Assembly (NCBI GenBank): GCA_905210085.1
Contig: CAJLVJ010000001.1
Location: forward strand, 1-64,000
Length of the DNA: 64,000 bases
Direction of reading: 5' to 3'
Source: an uncultured Collinsella sp.
Lineage (GTDB): Bacteria > Actinomycetota > Coriobacteriia > Coriobacteriales > Coriobacteriaceae
Shown one piece after another: positions 22,381-30,582 of this stretch. The first letter of the stretch is position 1. Each line of letters opens with the position of its first letter. Both the position numbers and the translations under genes were made by a program. Below the pieces are notes generated by a model. The model did not search any database, was not told the DNA's origin, and saw only the letters and a program-made list of their open reading frames with translations.

Positions 22381-23830
22381 ATCCGGTGTGCTCGGCCGCG
22401 TTGCGCTCGCCAACCGTCTAACCCGCGCGGTGCTCGCCTTTACGGCGCTGTTCGCCATCCTTATCGGCAACCTCACCTATGTCCAGGTCATTAAGGCCAA
22501 GGACTATCAGGACATGCCGACCAACAACCACACCATCGCCCGCTCCAAGTACATCCAGCGCGGCTCCATCATCACGTCCGACGGCGTGACGCTGGCCGAG
22601 TCGCTGCAGCAGGAGGACGGCACCTACGTACGCTCCTACCCCAACGGTAACCTGGCAGCGCACGTGGTTGGCTACGTGAGCCAGCAGTATGGCACCACCG
22701 CCATCGAGAGCGTCATGAACGACACGCTCACCGGTTCTAAGGACTACTCCAGCTGGAACAATGCCATCGCGTCGCTCGCGGGCCAGACCCAGCCGGGCAA
22801 CACCGCCAAGCTCACCATCGACTCGCGTATCCAGACGGCGGCCGAGCAGGCACTCAAGGGCTTTAAGGGCGCTGTAGTGGTCATCGACCCGCGTACCGGC
22901 GCGGTGCTCGCATGTGCCAGCTCGCCCACCTACGACAACACCAACATCGATGCCCTGCTGCAGACGGGCGGCGGCGAGGACGGCTCCATGTACAATCGCG
23001 CCATGGACGCGCTGTACACGCCGGGTTCCACGTTTAAGGTCGTTACGCTTTCCGCGGCACTCGAGACCGGTACCGCCAGCCTGACCAGCACCTACCAGGC
23101 GCCCGGCTCCATGGATATCGGCAACGCACCGGTCACCAACTATGCCAACGAGAGCTACGGCACCATCAGCCTGCAGCAGGCCTTTGCCGTGTCCTCCAAC
23201 GTCGTCTTTGGCCAGGTGGCAAACGAAGTTGGCGCAAACACGCTCGTACAGTTTGCCAACGCCTTTGGCTACGGCCAAAAGCTCGGCCAAGACCTGACCT
23301 CCGCGGCCTCCATCATGGCCGACCCGTCGCTCATGACCGAATGGGAGACCGCCTGGGCCGGCGCCGGCCAGCCTGTCGGCATGGACCATACGCCCGGCCC
23401 GCAGACCACCGTCATGCAAAACGCCGTGATTGCCGCCGCCATCGCTAACAGTGGCGTGGTCATGGACCCGTACTTTGTAGCCCAGGTACTCGCTCCGGAC
23501 GGAACCGTGGTCAAGACCACGCAGTCCCGCTCGCTGGGGCAGGCCGTCAGCTCCGCCACGGCCGACCAGGTCAAGCAGGCTATGCTCGCGGTTGTCCAGT
23601 CCGGTACCGGTACCGATGCCCAGATTCCGGGCGTCAAGGTCGCCGGCAAAACCGGTTCGGCCGAGACCGGCGGCACCAACGTCAACTCGATGTTCGTTGG
23701 CTTTGCACCTTACGATTCACCCACGGTCGCTATCTCGGTGGCCTTGGAGGATTTCGACAAGCATGACGTCAAGGCCGCCAAGATCGCCGGTATCGTCCTG
23801 ACCGCGGCGCTTGCCGCACAGGGAGCGTGA
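22352..23830 (+). CDS. pbpA: Class B penicillin-binding protein (PbpA-like transpeptidase)
   Basis: 492 residues with one N-terminal membrane segment (about 24-46). The transpeptidase domain carries the three active-site motifs: S-x-x-K as PGSTFKV, S-x-N as AVSSNVVFG, and K-T-G as AGKTGSAETG. It cross-links peptidoglycan made by the adjacent SEDS protein. The start overlaps the 3' end of that gene by 29 bases, so the two are translationally coupled. It is short for a class B PBP and lacks extra C-terminal PASTA domains. Confidence 0.95.
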   Translation: MRRRLLDTPESGVLGRVALANRLTRAVLAFTALFAILIGNLTYVQVIKAKDYQDMPTNNHTIARSKYIQRGSIITSDGVTLAESLQQEDGTYVRSYPNGNLAAHVVGYVSQQYGTTAIESVMNDTLTGSKDYSSWNNAIASLAGQTQPGNTAKLTIDSRIQTAAEQALKGFKGAVVVIDPRTGAVLACASSPTYDNTNIDALLQTGGGEDGSMYNRAMDALYTPGSTFKVVTLSAALETGTASLTSTYQAPGSMDIGNAPVTNYANESYGTISLQQAFAVSSNVVFGQVANEVGANTLVQFANAFGYGQKLGQDLTSAASIMADPSLMTEWETAWAGAGQPVGMDHTPGPQTTVMQNAVIAAAIANSGVVMDPYFVAQVLAPDGTVVKTTQSRSLGQAVSSATADQVKQAMLAVVQSGTGTDAQIPGVKVAGKTGSAETGGTNVNSMFVGFAPYDSPTVAISVALEDFDKHDVKAAKIAGIVLTAALAAQGA

Positions 23831-23962
23831 TGCCCATGATCGAATCGGACACCCGAGGCGCGCCGCGGCCGAAGAGTTAGCGGCAACGCGCCAAACGGCC
23901 CCAGCGGCCACATCGTAGGTACTACACACATCGTTGAGCGAATAGTTATGTTAGGAGCAGGA

Positions 23963-25924
23963 ATGGAACAGAGGGTCCTCGGGGGAAGATACCTCCTCAA
24001 GGATAAGGTGGGAACAGGCGGCATGGCGACCGTCTACCGTGCACAGGACCAGGTCCTCGACCGCACGGTAGCCGTCAAGATTATGCTGCCGCAGTATGCT
24101 GGCGACGCAACCTTCGCCGCACGCTTTAAGCAGGAGGCCCAGGCAGCAGCCGGTCTCTCCTCACCCTATATCGTGGGCGTCTACGATTGGGGCAAGGACG
24201 GCGACACCTATTACATCGTCATGGAGTACCTGCGCGGCACCGACCTTAAGAGCGGCATCAAGAGCCACGGCGCCCTCGACCCCAAGAAGGTCGCCCAGAT
24301 CGGCTCGCAGATCAGCTCCGCGCTTTCGGTCGCCCACAAGCACGAGATCATCCACCGCGACATTAAGCCGCAGAACATCATGGTGCTGCCCGACGGCAAC
24401 ATCAAGGTGATGGACTTTGGCATCGCGCGCGCCAAGAACAGCCACCTCACGCAAGACAACAACGTGCTGGGAACCGCCCACTACGTCAGCCCCGAGCAGA
24501 CCCGTGGTCAGGACCTCGGCCCCACCTCGGATATCTACTCGCTGGGCGTCGTGATGTACGAGTGCGCCACCGGCCGCGTCCCCTTTGACGGTGACGACGC
24601 TATCTCGGTCGCACTCAAGCAGGTCAACGAGCTGCCTATTCCGCCGAGCCAGATCAACTCCGGTGTCGACGCCGACCTTGAGCGCATCATCCTCAAGTGC
24701 ATGGAGAAGGACCCGGCAAACCGCTTCCAGACCGCCGACGAGCTGCGTCAGGTGCTCAACAGCTACCTGTCGGGCCGTGCCGTCAACGTCTCGGAGCCCA
24801 CGCGCATCATCGGTGCCCCCGGTGAGCTGGGCGCCACCAAGACTCGCGAGCTTTCCGATCAGACGCGCGCCATGGTGCGTCCCGTCTCGGGCGTGAGCGG
24901 CCAAAATACCGCCCGTAGCTCGGTTTCGGGCTCCACCGGCTCCTACGAGGTCGAAAAGCCCAAATCCAACAAGAACAAGATCATCGCCGCCGTGGTGGCA
25001 GCCGTTGCCGTCATCGGCATCGTGGTGGCCTTTGCCACAGGACTCTTTGGCGGCGAGCAGGTCACCGTGCCCGATGTGCTGGGCAAGGACCAGCAGACTG
25101 CCGTCGAGCTGATCAAGGAAGCCGGCCTCGAGGTCGGCACCATCGACCAAAGCTACAATGACGATGTCGACGAGGGCAAGGTCGCCGAGCAGACGCCCAA
25201 CGGCAACACCAAGAAGGCCAAGGGCACCAAGGTGAACCTGGTAATCTCCAAGGGCCCCAAGCCCTCCGAGAAGGTTGAGGTTCCCCGGCTTGTCGGCCTG
25301 ACCAAGGACCAGGCAGAAGCCGCGCTGGCAAGCGTTGGCCTGAAGGGCAACGCCTCCGAGGAGGCCAACGAGGCCGATGAGGGCCAGGTCTTTGAGCAGA
25401 GCACCGAAGCCGGTAAGGAAGTCGCGAAGGGCACGACCATCTCGTACAAGGTCTCGAGCGGCCCGGATACCACGTCCGTCCCCGATCTGACCGACATGAC
25501 CGAGGCCCAGGCGCGCAACGCCCTCGATATGGCAGGCTTTGGCGTCGACGTTAGCTACCAGGAGAACGACTCGGTTACCGAGGGCACCGTGATCAGCTGG
25601 AACCCCAGCGGCAAGCAGAAGCCCGGCGCCACGATTACCGTCGTCATTGCCAAGAAGTCCGGCAAGGCCACCGTCCCGGGCAACCTGTACGGTAAGAGCA
25701 TTTCCGCCGCTGTTACCGCGCTCAACAACGCCGGTTTCTATAACATTGGCTTCTGTGACCAGAACGGCAATCCCGTAAGCGGTAACGAGGATGCCACCGT
25801 TACGGGCGTCTCCCCCACCGGCAAGCAGTCCACCGACAGCACGATTACGCTGACGGTCGCACTTTCTGGCTCGGGTTCGGGCTCTGGCTCGGGCACGGGT
25901 GACGATTCCGGTACGACCAACTAG
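23963..25924 (+). CDS. pknB: PASTA-domain Ser/Thr protein kinase (PknB/Stk type)
   Basis: 653 residues. The cytoplasmic kinase domain (about 5-265) has VGTGGMATVYRA, VAVKIM, IIHRDIKPQNIMV, VMDFGIA and AHYVSPEQ, so it is a standard RD kinase. A single membrane segment follows (about 333-353), then four PASTA repeats (starting VTVPDVLG, VEVPRLVG, TSVPDLTD, ATVPGNLY) that bind muropeptides or lipid II, and a Ser/Gly-rich tail. The ATG at 23963 has AGGAG at correct spacing; an in-frame ATG at 23948 overlaps that site. It closes the cluster and is followed by a strong terminator. Confidence 0.96.
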   Translation: MEQRVLGGRYLLKDKVGTGGMATVYRAQDQVLDRTVAVKIMLPQYAGDATFAARFKQEAQAAAGLSSPYIVGVYDWGKDGDTYYIVMEYLRGTDLKSGIKSHGALDPKKVAQIGSQISSALSVAHKHEIIHRDIKPQNIMVLPDGNIKVMDFGIARAKNSHLTQDNNVLGTAHYVSPEQTRGQDLGPTSDIYSLGVVMYECATGRVPFDGDDAISVALKQVNELPIPPSQINSGVDADLERIILKCMEKDPANRFQTADELRQVLNSYLSGRAVNVSEPTRIIGAPGELGATKTRELSDQTRAMVRPVSGVSGQNTARSSVSGSTGSYEVEKPKSNKNKIIAAVVAAVAVIGIVVAFATGLFGGEQVTVPDVLGKDQQTAVELIKEAGLEVGTIDQSYNDDVDEGKVAEQTPNGNTKKAKGTKVNLVISKGPKPSEKVEVPRLVGLTKDQAEAALASVGLKGNASEEANEADEGQVFEQSTEAGKEVAKGTTISYKVSSGPDTTSVPDLTDMTEAQARNALDMAGFGVDVSYQENDSVTEGTVISWNPSGKQKPGATITVVIAKKSGKATVPGNLYGKSISAAVTALNNAGFYNIGFCDQNGNPVSGNEDATVTGVSPTGKQSTDSTITLTVALSGSGSGSGSGTGDDSGTTN

Positions 25925-25975
25925 CCGCCACCCTACCGCTCATCACGGCTCTCGCCGCAAACATATTCGCTCACA

Positions 25976-26012
25976 GGCGCCCGCTTGCTTCCCCAGCAAG
26001 CGGGCGCTTTCT
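25976..26012 (+). terminator. Rho-independent terminator of the kinase/division cluster
   Basis: GCGCCCGCTTGCT pairs with AGCAAGCGGGCGC around a short loop and is followed by TTTCTTTAT. It lies about 50 bases after the PASTA kinase stop codon. Confidence 0.9.
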
Positions 26013-26050
26013 TTATCTGAAGCAGCGAATACTACGGCATGCCTTAAACC

Positions 26051-26083
26051 AAAAGAGCCCGGCACCGTAACGGTACCGGGCTC
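26051..26083 (-). terminator. Terminator downstream of the tRNA-Arg gene
   Basis: Read on the minus strand, GAGCCCGGTACCG pairs with CGGTGCCGGGCTC and is followed by TTTTGG. It is the likely 3' end of the tRNA-Arg transcript, about 140 bases beyond the tRNA. Confidence 0.75.
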
Positions 26084-26091
26084 GATATTCC

Positions 26092-26172
26092 TCTGGTGCC
26101 CCCGGGCGGATTCGAAAACTCCCCCCGCGGGGAAATTGGTGACGCGGGTGTCGACGGCCCGAATCCGCCGAC
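26092..26172 (-). other. tRNA 3'-end-like fragment with an inverted repeat
   Basis: TCTGGTGCCCCCGG at 26092-26105 repeats the last bases of the tRNA-Arg gene and its flank (26223-26237). It continues into GGATTCGAA, which resembles a T-arm. No 5' half, anticodon arm or matching acceptor strand exists, so it is not a working tRNA. GGCGGATTCG here is also inverted as CGAATCCGCC at about 26160-26169. It may be a relic of a second tRNA or of an integration site. Confidence 0.5.
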
Positions 26173-26224
26173 AGCTCCCACAAACCAGAAACGGCGCTGC
26201 TCTCGCGACGCCGTCATAATCTTC

Positions 26225-26300
26225 TGGTGCCCCCGGTGCGATTCGAACGCACGACACCCGCTTTAGGAGAGCGGTGCTCTATCCCCTGAGCTACGGAGGC
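26225..26300 (-). tRNA. tRNA-Arg (anticodon CCT)
   Basis: The minus strand folds as a cloverleaf of 76 bases. The acceptor GCCTCCG pairs with CGGGGGC (one G-U pair). The D-arm contains AGCTCAGGGGATAGAGC, the anticodon loop is CTCCTAA with anticodon CCT, and the T-arm contains GTTCGAATC. The 3' CCA is encoded. It reads the rare AGG arginine codon. Confidence 0.95.
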
Positions 26301-26360
26301 ATGTTGTACTAGTGTAGCAGATTTACTGCATCGCAATACGTCGCATGACTAGACTTCGAA

Positions 26361-26425
26361 GTTGCGGTGGAATAGTTCCTGTCTGAAGCATCTAAAGCCG
26401 TATTTAGGAACTATTTCACCGCAAC
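26361..26425 (-). repeat. 65-bp hairpin element, family A copy 1
   Basis: GTTGCGGTGGAATAGTTCCT at the left end is complementary, with one G-U position, to the right end that terminates in TTTCACCGCAAC. The loop is about 23 bases and the right flank is TTAT. It lies 10 bases beyond the stop codon of the DUF956 gene. The same 65-bp structure recurs at 30047, 37057 and 50164. Confidence 0.85.
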
Positions 26426-26435
26426 TTATGAGGAG

Positions 26436-26834
26436 CTAGTTACCTTTGTGGAAGAGGTTTTTGATAACGGAGGGGATGCTCTTGGCGCCCTTGGCCGTCA
26501 CATCGATAAAGTCGGGCGAACGCACGAGCTTATCCTCGTCGACGTACTTGCGGACAGCACGAAGCGTCTCTTTGTCGTCGCGCGTCGAAAACGTAAAGTG
26601 ACCGTTGTCCTTGGTGAAGATGGCAAAACGCGTGATCTTCTTGGTGCCGCGTAAAACCTCGGCGGCAATATAGTCGACCTCATCCCACGGGATTTGAATA
26701 TAATCCTCGGGATTGCGCTCGTTGTAATACTCGAACGCCTTATTGCCCACCATCACGTTGCCGTGGCTGGTAAGCCCCATCAGGCAGGTTGCCGGCGTTG
26801 CCAGATCGACCGTGCTGTTCTGAGATTGCGCCAT
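26436..26834 (-). CDS. DUF956 family protein linked to mannose PTS (ManO-like)
   Basis: 132 residues, matching DUF956: LTSHGNVMVGNKAFEYYN, YIQIPWDEVDYIAAEV, FAIFTKDNGHFTFSTRD. These small proteins are encoded at the end of mannose-family PTS operons in Firmicutes and related groups and are thought to modulate that PTS; the mechanism is not established here. The ATG at 26834 follows a GAGG site. It sits 120 bases downstream of the IID gene on the same strand, so is probably in the same operon. Confidence 0.88.
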   Translation of the reverse strand: MAQSQNSTVDLATPATCLMGLTSHGNVMVGNKAFEYYNERNPEDYIQIPWDEVDYIAAEVLRGTKKITRFAIFTKDNGHFTFSTRDDKETLRAVRKYVDEDKLVRSPDFIDVTAKGAKSIPSVIKNLFHKGN

Positions 26835-26954
26835 GCGCGCCTCGCCCTCCAAATAAAACAATCGGACCGCATCCAGTGTACCCACCGGGTGCGGTCCGTT
26901 TCAATGGCTCAAAAGCCCTTGCCTAGCAATTCTCGGTCTTAAGCCGAAACGCGC

Positions 26955-27875
26955 TTACATGAAGCCGCAGACGCGACCGATGATGCCGATGGCGAAGAGA
27001 GCCAGGATGATGACGATCGGGCTGACCTTCTTCTTGAGGAGCTTGCAGACCAGCAGGGTCAGGCACACGGCGGCAAGGCCGGGGATGAGCTGATCGAGGT
27101 TGGCCTGAAGCGTGGTGACCTTCACCTGATCAAGGGCGTTAGCACCGATGGAGTTATACATCGTCAGCGCTTCCTTGATACCCTCGGAACCGGAGGGCAG
27201 GCTAGCCCAGTCGATAAAGGCGCCAGCAGACTGCGTGACCCTGGAGACGACCGGGGTGAAGGAGATGGACACCCAGCGCTCGACCAGGGCGCCGATGATG
27301 AACATACCCAGGATGGAAGCACCCTCGGTGACCTTGCCCATCAGACCGCCGGAGAGGTCCTTGGCGATGGAGGAGCCGACCTTGTAGCCAAACTCCTGCG
27401 TGTACCACAGGAAGGCGTAACGGATGATGTTCCACGCGAAGAAGAACAGCAGCGGACCGGCGATGCTGCCGGACAGGGCCAAGGAAGCGCCCAGAGCACC
27501 CAGAATCGGGCGAAGGGTGAACCAGAAGGCGGGGTCGCCGACACCGGCGAGCGGGCCCATCATACCGACCTTGACGCCCTGGATGGCGACGTCGTCAATC
27601 GGGGCACCGTTGGCGCGCTCCTCCTCGAGAGCGAGGGTAACGCCAATGACGGGGGCGGAAACATAGGGGTGGGTGTTATAGAACTCCAGGTGGCGCTTAA
27701 GAGCGGCAATCTGGTCATCCTTGCTGGTGTAGAGCTTCTTGATCGCAGGGATCATTGCGAAGCACCAGCCGCCGTTCTGCATACGCTCGTAGTTCCACGA
27801 GCCCTGAAGGAACTGATGACGGAAGCAAACCTTCTTGCGGTCAGCCTTGGTGAGCTGAATCTTGTTCTCTGCCAT
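26955..27875 (-). CDS. manZ: PTS mannose-family transporter subunit IID
   Basis: A 306-residue membrane subunit with the IID signature: FLQGSWNYERMQNGGWCFAMIPAIKKLY, HLEFYNTHPYVSAPVIGVTLALEE, MMGPLAGVGDPAFWFTLRPI. It forms the translocation complex with IIC. AGGAGGGGAG precedes the ATG at 27875. It follows the IIC gene by 16 bases. Confidence 0.96.
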   Translation of the reverse strand: MAENKIQLTKADRKKVCFRHQFLQGSWNYERMQNGGWCFAMIPAIKKLYTSKDDQIAALKRHLEFYNTHPYVSAPVIGVTLALEEERANGAPIDDVAIQGVKVGMMGPLAGVGDPAFWFTLRPILGALGASLALSGSIAGPLLFFFAWNIIRYAFLWYTQEFGYKVGSSIAKDLSGGLMGKVTEGASILGMFIIGALVERWVSISFTPVVSRVTQSAGAFIDWASLPSGSEGIKEALTMYNSIGANALDQVKVTTLQANLDQLIPGLAAVCLTLLVCKLLKKKVSPIVIILALFAIGIIGRVCGFM

Positions 27876-27891
27876 ATGTATCACTCCCCTC

Positions 27892-28710
27892 CTACTCGTA
27901 ATCGTTCAGAATGTCGCCGAGCGGGTCGCCGGAGCCACCGCCCATGCCGCCACCCTGCTTGGCCAGATCCTTAAGACCAAGGTAGATGAGGGCAAGGGAG
28001 ATGCCGATGAGGCCAAGGGCGATCAGCGTGAGCTGAGGGATGGCAGCAAGGACAAAGCCGAGGATGAAGAACGGCCAGGTCTCCTTGGTGGCCATCATGT
28101 TGATGACCATGGCGTAACCGACGGAAGCGACCATGCCGCCGCCGACAGCCATGCCGCCGGACAGCCAGTCGGGCATAGCGTTAAGCGCGTTGGTAACGGC
28201 CTCGGCCGGGATGATGCACAGAAGTACTGCCGGGATGGCGATACGAAGGCCCTGCATGAGGATGGCAGCGTACTGCCAGCGCTCGATGCCGGAGAAGTCG
28301 CCCTTCTCGGCGCAACCGTCCATGGCGTGAGCGATAGCGGTAGCAATGGTACGGCAGATCATGGTCAGGAACAGACCAGCGACCGACAGCGGGACGGCGA
28401 CGGCGATGGCCGCGGTAACGGCCTTGGCCGAATCAGTGGCGCCGCCGTTGAGGGCGAGCACCATGATGATCGAAGAAGCGACCGAGGCCAGAGCGGCGTC
28501 AGGCGCGACGGCGGCGCCGACGTTAGCCCAGCCAAGGGCCATCATCTGGAGCGAACCGCCCAGGAGGATGCCCTCCTGAAGGTGACCGGTTACGAGACCG
28601 ATAAGCGTGCATGCCACGAGCGGCTGATGGAACTGGAACTCATCCAGAATGCCTTCCATACCGGCAAGCAACGCGACAATCGCAACAAGCAGAATAGTGA
28701 TTGCAGACAT
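27892..28710 (-). CDS. manY: PTS mannose/sorbose-family transporter subunit IIC
   Basis: A 272-residue polytopic membrane protein with the EIIC-Man pattern: GILDEFQFHQPLVACTLIGLVTG near the N-terminus, GGSLQMMALGWANVGAAVAPDAALAS, and a Gly-rich cytosolic C-terminus. It forms the sugar pathway with IID. The ribosome site AAAGGAGGG is strong. Confidence 0.96.
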   Translation of the reverse strand: MSAITILLVAIVALLAGMEGILDEFQFHQPLVACTLIGLVTGHLQEGILLGGSLQMMALGWANVGAAVAPDAALASVASSIIMVLALNGGATDSAKAVTAAIAVAVPLSVAGLFLTMICRTIATAIAHAMDGCAEKGDFSGIERWQYAAILMQGLRIAIPAVLLCIIPAEAVTNALNAMPDWLSGGMAVGGGMVASVGYAMVINMMATKETWPFFILGFVLAAIPQLTLIALGLIGISLALIYLGLKDLAKQGGGMGGGSGDPLGDILNDYE

Positions 28711-28728
28711 GTATCGGACCCTCCTTTA

Positions 28729-29718
28729 CTATGCTTGAGCGGCCAGTTCGGCCTTAGCTTTCTTCAACATGGCGTCGAGATCCTCGGAAGCATCCGAAGG
28801 AACCTTGCGGACCTCGAACTTGACGCCCTTGGCCTTGAGGGCCTCGAGAGTCTTGACGTCGTCATCGCCCATAGCGACGGCGTTGGTGACGACGACCTTG
28901 CCCTTGGAGTGAGCCATGGAACCGATGTTGACTTCCTTGATGTCGACGCCGGCCTCGATGGCCTTGAGCAGATCCTGCGGGTTCTCAAAGAGCAGCATGG
29001 CCTTGGTGTCACCAAAGCGCGTGTCCTTGACGACCTCGGCCATCTTCTTGATGGGCACGACGTTGGCATGGACTCCCGGAGGGGCAGCCTGCTCGATCAT
29101 GGTCTTACGGAGCTCATCGTGAGCAACGCCGTCGGAAACCACGATGATGCGGTTGGGGTTGATCTGCTTGGTCCACGTGGTGGCCACCTGACCATGAAGC
29201 AGACGGGTGTCGATACGGACGTGGGCAATCTTGATGTGCCCGTCGCCGATGACCGTTCCCGGAGGGATGGCGCCTGCAGGAGCAGCGGCGGCCGCAGCCG
29301 GCTTCTTCTCCTCGGGCTCCAGAGACTCGGGCTTGACGCGCACGCCAGCCTTAGCCTCAGTCACGAGATGTTTTGCGATCGCATGCGCAGTGTTCTTTGC
29401 GTCAAAGCGCTGCGAATATGCCTCGATGAGCATAGGCAGGTTGACACCGGTGACGATAGCCCAGGAATCGTGGCCCTCGATGAGCCCGCTGATCTGGTTG
29501 AACGGCGTGCCGCCCCACAGATCAACGAGGAAGAGCACCTGCTCCTGGTCTTCGAAGGAAGCGATTGCTTCCTCGACCTTGGCACGGAAGTCGTCGGGGC
29601 CCATGCTCGGCTCGAGCGAGACCACGGCAACAGACGGCTGATCGCCAAAGACCATCGAGCCCGTCTGCTTGATTCCAGCTGCCAAGTCCCCGTGGCTAGC
29701 AAGAACAATACTTACCAT
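28729..29718 (-). CDS. manX: PTS mannose-family IIAB protein
   Basis: Fused IIA-IIB of 329 residues. The IIA domain starts MVSIVLASHGDLAAGI, with the phosphorylatable histidine near residue 9. An Ala/Pro linker (about 128-150) leads to the IIB domain with VRIDTRLLHGQVATTW, containing its active-site histidine. It relays phosphate from HPr to the incoming hexose. The ATG at 29718 is preferred over the GTG one codon upstream by spacing to AGGAGG. It is the first gene of the PTS operon. Confidence 0.96.
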   Translation of the reverse strand: MVSIVLASHGDLAAGIKQTGSMVFGDQPSVAVVSLEPSMGPDDFRAKVEEAIASFEDQEQVLFLVDLWGGTPFNQISGLIEGHDSWAIVTGVNLPMLIEAYSQRFDAKNTAHAIAKHLVTEAKAGVRVKPESLEPEEKKPAAAAAAPAGAIPPGTVIGDGHIKIAHVRIDTRLLHGQVATTWTKQINPNRIIVVSDGVAHDELRKTMIEQAAPPGVHANVVPIKKMAEVVKDTRFGDTKAMLLFENPQDLLKAIEAGVDIKEVNIGSMAHSKGKVVVTNAVAMGDDDVKTLEALKAKGVKFEVRKVPSDASEDLDAMLKKAKAELAAQA

Positions 29719-30046
29719 CACATAACCTCCTTTTTGTCTACGTATTTCCTACACGACATGAAAAGAGTATAGCTGTTTGGTTTGTGGAATTATAGCTAAA
29801 TCCGCAAAAGGTTGGATTATTTGTTTAAACGTCTAGGTTTGTTACAAGTTGATTACGTTACTGCTTTTTGACTCATTACACGACAAGGCGTCGCTCATCA
29901 AGCCATGCATTTTACAGATACAAGCAGGCTGTTCATTAATATCGATTTTAGGCAAGCGCGAATGCGCTTGTACTGCCGCTATTTTGTTTAAACAGACATG
30001 GCTTGACTATTTTCGTGACTTATGGTCTATGAAACCACTCAAAATA
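29719..30046 (-). promoter_or_regulatory. AT-rich promoter region of the mannose PTS operon
   Basis: About 330 bases without a gene. On the minus strand a consensus TATAAT is visible near 29790, about 75 bases upstream of manX, and a TATACT near 29772. Neither has a convincing -35 at 17 bases. GTTTAAAC occurs twice (about 29823-29830 and 29987-29994). I see no sigma-54 -12/-24 box of the kind that drives some mannose PTS operons. Confidence 0.4.
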
Positions 30047-30111
30047 GTTGCGGTGGAATAGTTCTTGTTTAAGAGCCAGAAGGCTGAATTTAGGAACTAT
30101 TTCACCGCAAC
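30047..30111 (-). repeat. 65-bp hairpin element, family A copy 2
   Basis: Same length and arms as the copy at 26361: GTTGCGGTGGAATAGTTCTT on the left and a right arm ending TTTCACCGCAAC, followed by TTAT. It lies 12 bases beyond the hypA stop codon. Confidence 0.85.
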
Positions 30112-30123
30112 TTATAGGGAATC

Positions 30124-30552
30124 CTAGGCGATGTGGAGGGGGTTGGCGGCGTCGACGGCGTCGGGGACGTCGGAGAGGCCGTCAGGAGCAGCGTCTGCCG
30201 GGTCCTCGTCGGGGGTCTCGATCTGTTTGATCATGACCTCTTGGCCCTGCAGCAGGTATGTCTCGCCGCTACCGCAATGGGGACAGGTCTTGCCGTGCTC
30301 GACCGTCGCGTAGTCGCGGCCGCACGCCTCGCAATGTGTCACGGCCTCGACGGGCTCCACGATAAGCTCCGCGCCCTGCGCGATAGGCTTTTTATCTGCT
30401 GCCCAGCGCCAAGCGTCGAGTAGCAAGTCGGGAACGACGCCCGAGACCTCGCCCAGCAGCAGCGTGACGCTCGAAACGCGACGCACGCCATTGGCGCGCG
30501 CCACGTTCTCGACATCGCGAATGATGTGATAGACGATCCCCAATTCATGCAC
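30124..30552 (-). CDS. hypA: Hydrogenase/urease nickel chaperone HypA
   Basis: 142 residues. It begins Met-His-Glu (MHELGIVYHIIRDVENVA), where His2 is the conserved nickel ligand; this fixes the GTG at 30552 as the start, preceded by GGAAG. The zinc ribbon has two CxxC pairs (CEAC and CPHC). The C-terminal ~30 acidic residues extend beyond the usual family end. HypA delivers nickel to the NiFe hydrogenase large subunit with HypB. It lies 30 bases downstream of the iron-sulfur flavoprotein gene, away from the other hyp genes at 58615-63709. Confidence 0.93.
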   Translation of the reverse strand: MHELGIVYHIIRDVENVARANGVRRVSSVTLLLGEVSGVVPDLLLDAWRWAADKKPIAQGAELIVEPVEAVTHCEACGRDYATVEHGKTCPHCGSGETYLLQGQEVMIKQIETPDEDPADAAPDGLSDVPDAVDAANPLHIA

Positions 30553-30582
30553 TTTTTCTTCCGCCGTTCCCGTTATGGCTAC

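Noticed and set aside
26092..26172. A second complete tRNA gene
   Set aside because: Only acceptor-end and T-arm-like sequence is present; there is no anticodon arm and no matching 5' acceptor strand.
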